Shown piece after piece: positions 8,083-15,246 of a stretch of 20,498 nt of DNA (its first letter is position 1; each line of letters begins with the position of its first letter). The DNA is taken from NCBI GenBank assembly GCA_035942915.1, contig DASZCR010000085.1, positions 1-20,498 on the forward strand. The letters are read 5' to 3'. The translations under genes and the position numbers were made by a program. This stretch comes from DASZCR01 sp035942915 (GTDB lineage Bacteria > Acidobacteriota > Blastocatellia > Pyrinomonadales > Pyrinomonadaceae). The notes beneath the pieces are model-generated. The model searched no databases and was not told the origin of the DNA. It worked only from the letters and a program-made list of their open reading frames with translations.

Positions 8083-9138
8083 ATGGAAGAGAGAAATCAT
8101 CCCAAGTTGCAGCCGAGGAGCCTCAAGAGCGGCAGACGCAGCGCGGTCAACCTTTCAGAGTTGAGCCTGGTCAAGACCGACTATCTGACCCCTGAAGATG
8201 GCATGCCTCTCGTGATACGGCCGGCCGTCGCCGACGTGGATTTGGCCGACTGGGCTGCTTCGCACAGGTCGGAGATTGAGAGCCACCTGCTCAAGCACGG
8301 GGCGATTCTGTTCCGTGACTTCAATCTGAAATCTGTGGCGCAATTCGAGCAGGCGGCCTCAGCCATCTGCTCCGACCTGTTCAGCGAATACGGCGACCTG
8401 CCGCCGGAGAGCGGAGCCGAAAAGGTCTATCAATCGACGCCCTACCCGGAAGAGCAGACAATCCTGTTTCACAACGAAGCTTCACACACGCACCGCTGGC
8501 CGCTCAAGCAGTTCTTCTTCTGCGTGCAACCGGCAGAGCAGGGCGGCGAAACGCCGATTGTCGATTGTCGGGAAGTCTATCGCGTGCTCGACCCCGCGCT
8601 CGTCAGGCGATTCGAGGAGAAGGGGCTGATGTACGTGCGTAACTTCATCGCCGCTTTGGACGTGAGCTGGCAGGAGTTCTTCAAGACCACTGACCGCGCC
8701 GCCGTCGAGCAATACTGCCGCGAGGCGGGCATCGAGTTCGAGTGGAAGGGCGAGGACGGATTGAGAATCCATCAGATTTGTCCTGCCATCGCGCGCCACC
8801 CGAAGACGGGCGAGACGGTCTTCTTCAACCAGCTTCAGTTGCACCACGTCTCCTGTCTGCTGCCTCACGTGCGCGCTTCTCTGTTGTCGCTCTACCGCGA
8901 GGAAGACCTTCCGCGCAACGTCTATTACGGCGACGGCACGCCCATCGAAGAATCGGTCATGGAGCAGGTGGGCGAGGCTTACCTGCAAACCGCGACCAGC
9001 TTTCCATGGGAGAAGGGCGACATCCTGATGGTCGATAACATGCTCGTCGCGCATGGGCGCAATCCCTTCAAAGGCAGCCGGAAAATCGTGGTTGCGATGG
9101 GCGAGATTATCAGTAACAACGACCTTCGCGCGTCGTGA
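8083..9138 (+). CDS. TauD/SyrP-like Fe(II)/2-oxoglutarate dioxygenase, probable aspartyl beta-hydroxylase
   Basis: This is a 351-residue member of the TauD/TfdA family in its SyrP-like branch. Counting from the ATG at 8083, the iron ligands are His130 and Glu132 in LFHNEASHTH (the H-x-E variant of H-x-D/E) and His324 in NMLVAHGR. Arg333 in GSRKIVVAM is the expected 2-oxoglutarate carboxylate anchor. Other family blocks are GGETPIVD, YVRNF, HPKTGETVFFNQ and WEKGDILMVDN. Relatives hydroxylate amino acids bound to NRPS carrier proteins at the beta carbon. The next gene encodes an NRPS with an Asp-type A pocket and a degenerate, interface-like C domain, so beta-hydroxylation of carrier-bound Asp is the best prediction. 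The start is uncertain. TTG 8035 or ATG 8038 (overlapping the previous stop) would add 15-16 residues; I preferred 8083 because the extra residues (MRRAPCTNYTESDSF) do not look like the family N-terminus. Confidence 0.92.
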   Translation: MEERNHPKLQPRSLKSGRRSAVNLSELSLVKTDYLTPEDGMPLVIRPAVADVDLADWAASHRSEIESHLLKHGAILFRDFNLKSVAQFEQAASAICSDLFSEYGDLPPESGAEKVYQSTPYPEEQTILFHNEASHTHRWPLKQFFFCVQPAEQGGETPIVDCREVYRVLDPALVRRFEEKGLMYVRNFIAALDVSWQEFFKTTDRAAVEQYCREAGIEFEWKGEDGLRIHQICPAIARHPKTGETVFFNQLQLHHVSCLLPHVRASLLSLYREEDLPRNVYYGDGTPIEESVMEQVGEAYLQTATSFPWEKGDILMVDNMLVAHGRNPFKGSRKIVVAMGEIISNNDLRAS

Positions 9139-9164
9139 ATTGCCGAAATTGTCGGTGAATTTAT

Positions 9165-12100
9165 ATGAGTCAAAACATCATGCAAGGCTTTCCACTTTCT
9201 CCGCAGCAAAAACATCTCTGGCAGCTTCAGGACGAGAGCCACGCTTACGCTCTGCACTACACCTGCCGCATCACGGGGCGGCTCGACGTTTCACGCTTCC
9301 GGGAGGCTCTCCGACAAGTCGTCGCCAGACACGAGATACTTCGCACGAGATTTCATCGCGTGCCCGGTGTGAGAATACCTCTACAGGTTATCTCGTCGGA
9401 CGCCGAAGCGACGCTGGAAGTCTCGGAGATGAACGGGCTTGAAGAGGCCGGACGCGCGGCGGCCGTCAGCGAAGCGATGCGCCTTCAGAAAGAGCAGCCT
9501 TTCGATTTCGAGCGCGGCGCGTTGTTCAGGTCGCGGCTGCTCGTCTTAAGCACGGAAGAGTCCATACTGCTGTTGAGCCTCTCGGCTTTATGCGCCGATT
9601 CACAGACGGTCAGGAATCTGGTGCGTGAGATTGCGTCCGCTTACGAGGCGAGCCTGCGCGGAGAGACTCTCTCGGACGAGCCTATCCAGTACGTCGATGT
9701 CTCCGAAGTGCTCAACGAACTGCTCGAAGACGAGGACACGCAGAGAGGTAAGGAACACTGGCGCAGGAAAGACCTCTCCGGCCTGCATCGAATGGAGATT
9801 CCTTTCGAGCATCGCTCGGCGCGCGATGACGGGTTCGACCCCGCATCGGTCAGCCTGTCGCTTTCGCCCTCCGTCGCGCAGAGAATGACGGCGCTCGCTG
9901 AAGAGCACGAGATGACGCTGGCCGCCTTGCTCTTCAGTTGCTGGCAGGTTCTGCTCTGGCGTCTGACCTCGCAATCAGACCTCACAGTCGGCTTCGTCTA
10001 CGACGGCAGAATGTACGAAGGGCTGGAAGAGGCGCTCGGCCCGCTGGCGAAGTATCTGCCGGTGCAGGGACATCTCGAATACGACGCGCCTTTCCTGACG
10101 GTCGCCGCGCAGGCGCATCAGGCCATCGGAGACAACATCGAGTGGCAGGACTATTTCGATTGGGATGCCGTGTCGGGCGCGGACGGCGCAAGCCCCGCTC
10201 TCAACTTCTTTCCCGTGAGCTTCGATTTCGCGGAGGCATCGCCGACCTATGCCGCAGGCGGCGCGCAGTTCTCGCTTCACGAAGATTATGCCTGCATCGA
10301 CCGCTTCAAACTCAAACTGTCGTGCACGTTGCAGGGCGACACGTTAGAGGCCGCGCTCTACTACGACGCGAGCCTGTTCTCTGACGAGGACATGAGCGCG
10401 ATGGCCGAAATGTTCAAGACCATCGCGGAGAGCGCCGCGCGTCGGCCGGAGGCGCAAATCGGTTCGCTCGATATTGCGAGCGAGTCCATGCACCGGCGGT
10501 TGGCGTCCGCGCTCAACAGCACGCAGGCTGAGTACGCGTCTGAGCAGTCCGTGCATCGGTTGTTCGAGCGGCAGGCGGCGCGCGTGCCCGAACGGCTCGC
10601 CGTCGTCGGTGAAGGTCAACGGCTGACCTTCGCAGAGCTTAACGCGCGCGCGAATCAACTGGCGCGCTACCTGCGACGGCTCGGTGTGCGAACCGAAGAG
10701 CGCGTCGGGATGTACACCGAACGCTCGACCGAGATGATTGTCGCGCTGCTCGGCATCTTAAAGGCCGGAGCGGCATACGTGCCTCTCGACCTGATGAGTC
10801 CGCAGGAACGGCTGGCCTTCTCGCTCGACGATGCAGGTGTGTCCGTCGTGCTGACACAGAACGACCTGACGGAGCGTCTGCCGCAGAGCGACGCCAAAGT
10901 GGTTCGCCTCGACGCTGATTGGAGAGATGTCGCGCGCGAGAGCGCCGAGAATCTCGGTCTGGAGGTCGCGCCTGACAATGCGGCTTATGTCATCTACACG
11001 TCTGGCTCGACGGGCAATCCGAAGGGAGTCGCCGTCAGTCATCGTTCGTTGTCGAACTACACGCAGTTCATCTGCGAGCGCCTCCGACTGTTGGAAGCGA
11101 CGCGGGACGAGGCGCTGCAATTTGCGACCGTCTCAAGCATCAGCGCAGACCTCGGCAATACTTCTATCTTCCCGTCGCTGGTTTCGGGTGGCTGTCTGCA
11201 CGTCCTCAGCTATGAGACGGCGACCGACGGCGAGAAGTTTGAGCGTTACTGCGCGCAACATTCAATCGACGTGCTGAAGATAGTGCCTTCGCACCTGAAC
11301 GCTTTGATGCTCTCGCAAAAAGGTCGCAGCGTCCTGCCGCGAAGGTATCTGATACTGGGCGGCGAGTCGTTTCCTCAAGCGTTGGCGCAGCGCATCTCGG
11401 AGATGGCTCCGACCTGCGAAGTGCTCAACCACTACGGGCCGACCGAAACGACAGTCGGCGCACTCACCTACGGACTCGACGGCCAACCGGAGCGCCCCTG
11501 GAACTCCTCCACCATCCCCATCGGACGCCCCATCGCCAATGCCCGCGTATACATTCTCGACCCGCAGTTGAAGTTGATGCCGGTGGGCGTGCCCGGCGAG
11601 TTGTATATCGGGGGCGCGGGGCTGGCGCGCGGGTACGTCAACAGGCCGGATTTGACCGCAGAGAGGTTCATCCCAGACCCCTTCAGCGACCAGCCCGGCG
11701 CACGCATGTACAGGACGGGCGACCTCGCGCGCTACATGCCGGATGAGAACATCGAATTTCTGGGACGTGTGGATTATCAGGTCAAGATTCGCGGCTATCG
11801 CATCGAGTTGGGAGAGATAGAGTCTGCGCTGCGACAGCATCCGTCCGTCAGCGATGCGGTCGTGATGGCGCGCGAGGACGAGCAGGGCAACAAGCGTTTG
11901 ATTGCTTACGTCGCCGACTCGCCGGAGGCGACGCCGACCGTCGCCGAGTTGCGGCAGTTCGCGCAGGACAAGTTGCCTGAGTACATGGTTCCTTCGGAAT
12001 ACGTCGTGCTGCACGAGTTTCCGCTGACGCGTAACGGCAAGGTTGATAGAGAGGCTTTGTCTGCTATCAGCCCGACGGTCTCGGCATCGGAGACGCCTTT

Positions 12101-13787
12101 CGTCGAGCCGGTGACGGTCATCGAAAGACAACTGGCCTCGATTTGGTCACAGGTCTTGCGCGTCAAACAGGTCGGCGTCCACGACAACTTCTTCGAGCTT
12201 GGCGGCGATTCCATTCTCGCCATCCAGATTATTGCGAAGGCGAGCGACGCGGGCATCAGGCTCACTCCGAAACAGATTTTCCAGCACAGGACAATCGCCG
12301 AGTTGGCCGAAGTGGCCGGCGCTGCGCCCGCCGTCCGAGCCGAGCAGGGAGTGGTCACAGGTGAAGTTCCGCTGACGCCGATTCTCTATCGCTTCATCGA
12401 GCACGACCTGACAGACCTCCATCACTTCAATCAGGCCGTCTTCCTCCAATTGAGACAGGCTTTGGATGTCGCCTCGCTGCGTGAGGCGGTGCGCCGCTTG
12501 CCGCTTCATCATGATGCGCTGCGTCTGCGTCTGGTGCAGGAAGATTCACGCTGGCGGCAGTATCAGGCCGCGCCCGACGACGTAGTGCCTTTCGCACGCG
12601 TTGACCTCTCGGAGATACCGAAGACGGAACAGAAGCGGGTGCTGGAAGCCGCCGCCAATCAGGTGCAGAGAAGTTTCGACCTGAGCACGGGGCCGCTCAT
12701 GAGGGTCGTGCTCTTTCATCTGGGAGAGGGCGAGCCGGAGCGACTGCTTATCGTGATTCATCACCTCGGCGTCGATATCGTCTCATGGCAAATCCTTCTG
12801 GCAGATTTGTGGCAGGCTTACGAACAACTCAGTCAAGGCCGCAGCCTTGACCTGCCGCCGAAGACGACATCCTTCAAGCAGTGGGCGGAGAGACTGACGC
12901 AGTATGCACAGTCGGAAGAACTCGAACGCGAGTTGGAGTTCTGGACGAGTGCGCCTAATCAACCCATCGCACATCTCCCGCTCGACTTTGAGGGTAGGGC
13001 AAACACTGAGGTCTCGGCTCACAATATTTCGGTCTCACTCACCGAGGAAGAGACGAAGCAAATCTTACAGGAAGTGCCGAAGAGCTACCGGACGCAGATT
13101 AACGACGTGCTGCTGGCGGCGCTGGCTCGCAGCATGAACAGATGGACTGGAGGCGGAGCATTGCTCGTCGATTTAGAAGGGCACGGCCGGGAGCCTCTGT
13201 TTGATGATATAGACCTGACGCGCACGGTCGGGTGGTTCACTTCAATCTATCCTGTGTTGTTGGAGATAGAGGAAGGAGATATCGGGGCGAGTCTGAAGAT
13301 GGTGAAGGAGAGATTAAGAGCAGTACCGGGCGGCGGTATCGGTTATGGTCTGTTGAGATACGTGAGAGGAGACGCAGGGATAGCGGAGAAGATTAAAAGC
13401 AGGGGCGAGGCGGAAGTAGTTTTCAACTATGGCGGACAGTTCGACCAATCGTTGCCTGAGTCCTCTCCGTTCTCTCTGGCTAAGGAGAGCACGGGTGCGG
13501 CGCGCAGCCTACGCTCCAATCGTCACTACCTCCTCAACATCAACGGCATGATTATGGAGGGACGCCTGACCCTCTACTGGACGTACAGCGAGAATCTGCA
13601 CCGGAGGGAGACGATAGAGCGAGTGGCCGCAGGGATGATGGAGGAGTTGCGAGCCATCATCGCGCATTGTCGCGGGCTTGAGACTGCCGCCTACACTCCT
13701 TCCGATTTCCCGCAAATGAACTTCAATCAGGCGGAGTTGGACGACTTGGTCGCGGAACTGTCTCAATCTCTCGGAGATGACCAATGA
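9165..13787 (+). CDS. NRPS: interface-like C domain - A (Asp) - PCP - epimerase
   Basis: This protein has 1540 residues. Residues 8-430 form a condensation-fold domain (FPLSPQQKHLWQLQ, RHEILRTRF), but its active-site motif is SALCADS (140-146) instead of HHxxxDG. Both histidines and the glycine are lost. The A domain (about 450-965) has YTSGSTGNPKG, a pocket starting at Asp662 in ADLGNT and A10 Lys959. Aligned by eye to GrsA, the specificity residues read D-L-T-K-I-G-H-V-G-K, two conservative changes from the classical Asp code. The PCP has Ser1016 in LGGDSIL. The epimerase (about 1065-1510) has HHLGVDI (1199-1205), EGHGRE (1338-1343), RTVGWFTSIYP and FNYGGQFD. The module should load L-Asp, receive the chain from the C domain of the 3654-7472 protein, be hydroxylated by the neighbouring dioxygenase and be epimerised. 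Its own N-terminal domain is probably a hydroxylase platform. The ATG follows a weak GGTGA at 9154-9158, and the stop overlaps the next start. Confidence 0.95.
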   Translation: MSQNIMQGFPLSPQQKHLWQLQDESHAYALHYTCRITGRLDVSRFREALRQVVARHEILRTRFHRVPGVRIPLQVISSDAEATLEVSEMNGLEEAGRAAAVSEAMRLQKEQPFDFERGALFRSRLLVLSTEESILLLSLSALCADSQTVRNLVREIASAYEASLRGETLSDEPIQYVDVSEVLNELLEDEDTQRGKEHWRRKDLSGLHRMEIPFEHRSARDDGFDPASVSLSLSPSVAQRMTALAEEHEMTLAALLFSCWQVLLWRLTSQSDLTVGFVYDGRMYEGLEEALGPLAKYLPVQGHLEYDAPFLTVAAQAHQAIGDNIEWQDYFDWDAVSGADGASPALNFFPVSFDFAEASPTYAAGGAQFSLHEDYACIDRFKLKLSCTLQGDTLEAALYYDASLFSDEDMSAMAEMFKTIAESAARRPEAQIGSLDIASESMHRRLASALNSTQAEYASEQSVHRLFERQAARVPERLAVVGEGQRLTFAELNARANQLARYLRRLGVRTEERVGMYTERSTEMIVALLGILKAGAAYVPLDLMSPQERLAFSLDDAGVSVVLTQNDLTERLPQSDAKVVRLDADWRDVARESAENLGLEVAPDNAAYVIYTSGSTGNPKGVAVSHRSLSNYTQFICERLRLLEATRDEALQFATVSSISADLGNTSIFPSLVSGGCLHVLSYETATDGEKFERYCAQHSIDVLKIVPSHLNALMLSQKGRSVLPRRYLILGGESFPQALAQRISEMAPTCEVLNHYGPTETTVGALTYGLDGQPERPWNSSTIPIGRPIANARVYILDPQLKLMPVGVPGELYIGGAGLARGYVNRPDLTAERFIPDPFSDQPGARMYRTGDLARYMPDENIEFLGRVDYQVKIRGYRIELGEIESALRQHPSVSDAVVMAREDEQGNKRLIAYVADSPEATPTVAELRQFAQDKLPEYMVPSEYVVLHEFPLTRNGKVDREALSAISPTVSASETPFVEPVTVIERQLASIWSQVLRVKQVGVHDNFFELGGDSILAIQIIAKASDAGIRLTPKQIFQHRTIAELAEVAGAAPAVRAEQGVVTGEVPLTPILYRFIEHDLTDLHHFNQAVFLQLRQALDVASLREAVRRLPLHHDALRLRLVQEDSRWRQYQAAPDDVVPFARVDLSEIPKTEQKRVLEAAANQVQRSFDLSTGPLMRVVLFHLGEGEPERLLIVIHHLGVDIVSWQILLADLWQAYEQLSQGRSLDLPPKTTSFKQWAERLTQYAQSEELERELEFWTSAPNQPIAHLPLDFEGRANTEVSAHNISVSLTEEETKQILQEVPKSYRTQINDVLLAALARSMNRWTGGGALLVDLEGHGREPLFDDIDLTRTVGWFTSIYPVLLEIEEGDIGASLKMVKERLRAVPGGGIGYGLLRYVRGDAGIAEKIKSRGEAEVVFNYGGQFDQSLPESSPFSLAKESTGAARSLRSNRHYLLNINGMIMEGRLTLYWTYSENLHRRETIERVAAGMMEELRAIIAHCRGLETAAYTPSDFPQMNFNQAELDDLVAELSQSLGDDQ
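9189..10455 (+). other. Degenerate condensation ('interface-like') domain region
   Basis: Codes for residues about 9-430 of the Asp NRPS. The fold motifs of a condensation domain are present, but HHxxxDG is replaced by S-A-L-C-A-D-S (9582-9602). Only the structural Asp is kept. Siderophore NRPSs that use stand-alone aspartyl beta-hydroxylases carry C-like 'interface' domains thought to recruit the hydroxylase. The gene order here (hydroxylase directly upstream, Asp A domain directly downstream) fits that model. The boundaries are approximate. Confidence 0.75.
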
Positions 13788-15181
13788 GCAGCAAGAAGAG
13801 AGATTTGATTGAGGATATCTATCCGCTTTCTCCGATGCAACAGGGCTTGCTGTTCCATACGCTCTACGCGCCGGGCACGGGCGTCTATTTCGAACAGTGG
13901 AACTGCACCATTCAGGGCAAGCTTGACCTACAGGCTTGGAAGCGTGCATGGCAGGAGGTCGTCAACCGCAATCCTATCCTGCGGACGGCCTTCTTCTGGG
14001 AGCGACGCGATGAGCCTTTTCAGGTGGTCTCTCGCCACGTCGCGCTCGACTGGCAAGAGCACGATTGGCGCGGCCTCTCCAGCGAAGAACAGCGTGAGCG
14101 CCTCGACGCTTTTCTCGCGGAAGACCGTGCCAAAGGCTTCAATCTGTCGCGGCCTCCGTTGACGCGCCAGTTTCTCATCCAGTTGGAGGACGACCTCTAT
14201 CGCTTCGTTTGGAGCTATCACCAGATGTTGCTTGATGGTTGGTCGAGGATTTCAGTCATCAGGGAAGTCTCTGCCTACTACGACGCCTACACTCGTGGTC
14301 AAGAGTTGTCGCTTAAACGAACTCGTCCTTATCGTGACTACATCTCTTGGTTGCAGCGTCAGGATTTATCGAAGGCCGAGGCGTTTTGGAGAGAGACGCT
14401 CAAGGGATTTACGACGCCCGTGTCGCTCAAGATGCGACACGCGCCGGATGCGGCGCAAGGGCAGGGGGACGGCTACATCCGAAGACACCTGCGTTTAAGC
14501 AGGGAGACGACCGCCGCGCTGCAAACGCTCGCGCGCCGCCGCGAACTGACGCTCAACACGCTGATGCAAGGGGCTTGGGCGCTTCTGCTCAGCCGTTTCA
14601 GCGGGCGCGACGACGTGCTCTTCGGAGCGACCGTCTCCGGGCGTCCGGCCGAACTGTCGGGCGTCGAAAACATCATCGGGCTTTTTATCAACGTGCTGCC
14701 CGTGCGCGTGCGCGTGCCGCCTGATGCGACCCTCTCGGCGTGGCTCAAAGAGCTTCAGGCTTTACACGTCGAGATGCGCCAGTATGAATACACTCCTCTG
14801 GTGCAGGTACAGGGATGGAGCGAAGTGCCGCGCGGCGTCCAAATGTTTGAGAGCGTGATGGTGTTTGAGAACTATCCGGGCGACGCGCTCGCGGCCGACC
14901 GCGATGCCAGCGTCAGGCTGCTCAACGTGGATGTCTTTGAGAAGAGCAACTATCCCGTCATGGTCGAGGTTGAGCCGGGCGCGGAGTTGATTCTGACGCT
15001 TCGTTATTACAGCCAATATCTAGACCCGGCGATGGTCGAGCGAATGCTCGCCGGTTTTCAAACACTGCTGGAGAACTTCGTGGCGAATCCTGACGCTCAA
15101 CTCTCCTCGCTCTCAATCGTCACAGAAGAGCTCAGTGAACAGTTGAGCAACAGTTTCAATGCCGACCTTGAGGATTACTAA
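13784..15181 (+). CDS. Stand-alone NRPS condensation domain (acting after an epimerase)
   Basis: This 465-residue protein consists of a single condensation domain and little else. It begins DIYPLSPMQQGLLFH, the style typical of C domains that follow an epimerase and accept a D-configured donor. The active-site motif reads H146-Q-M-L-L-D151-G152, so the second, usually catalytic His is Gln147. Other blocks are intact: RNPILRTAFFW, FGATVSGRP, IIGLFINVLPVRV and SVMVFENYP. Its ATG overlaps the stop of the epimerase-ending NRPS (ATGA, 13784-13787), which indicates coupled translation. The following gene encodes A-PCP without a C domain, so the two proteins together form one complete C-A-PCP module. 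The expected reaction couples the D-beta-hydroxy-Asp chain to the residue on the next PCP. Whether the Gln variant is active must be tested. Confidence 0.93.
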   Translation: MSSKKRDLIEDIYPLSPMQQGLLFHTLYAPGTGVYFEQWNCTIQGKLDLQAWKRAWQEVVNRNPILRTAFFWERRDEPFQVVSRHVALDWQEHDWRGLSSEEQRERLDAFLAEDRAKGFNLSRPPLTRQFLIQLEDDLYRFVWSYHQMLLDGWSRISVIREVSAYYDAYTRGQELSLKRTRPYRDYISWLQRQDLSKAEAFWRETLKGFTTPVSLKMRHAPDAAQGQGDGYIRRHLRLSRETTAALQTLARRRELTLNTLMQGAWALLLSRFSGRDDVLFGATVSGRPAELSGVENIIGLFINVLPVRVRVPPDATLSAWLKELQALHVEMRQYEYTPLVQVQGWSEVPRGVQMFESVMVFENYPGDALAADRDASVRLLNVDVFEKSNYPVMVEVEPGAELILTLRYYSQYLDPAMVERMLAGFQTLLENFVANPDAQLSSLSIVTEELSEQLSNSFNADLEDY

Positions 15182-15246
15182 TGAATACAGTGCCGGTTCG
15201 CTTCTTCGCCATCGACGCACAGGAACTCGGAGGGAAACGTCTATGA
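15181..15246 (+). CDS. Possible 21-codon mini-ORF bridging two NRPS genes (speculative)
   Basis: Within the 61-base gap, an ATG at 15181 overlaps the upstream TAA (TAATG). The frame stays open for 21 codons (MNTVPVRFFAIDAQELGGKR, then L). It stops at TGA 15244-15246, which overlaps the ATG of the A-PCP gene (ATGA). Translation would therefore be continuous from the C-domain gene through to the A-PCP gene. No family is recognised. The stretch also contains the Shine-Dalgarno of the A-PCP gene. It may be a translational-coupling leader, a vestige, or chance. Confidence 0.25.
   Translation: MNTVPVRFFAIDAQELGGKRL
15229..15234 (+). promoter_or_regulatory. Shine-Dalgarno GGAGGG deciding the start of the A-PCP gene
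   Basis: GGAGGG lies eight bases before the ATG at 15243. It selects that start over the longer in-frame option at 15159, which overlaps the upstream gene and adds 28 residues with no NRPS similarity. Confidence 0.8.

Noticed and set aside
15159..15242. Upstream extension of the A-PCP reading frame (in-frame start at 15159)
   Set aside because: It would overlap the upstream C-domain gene, adds 28 residues unlike NRPS N-termini, and ignores the strong GGAGGG eight bases before ATG 15243.
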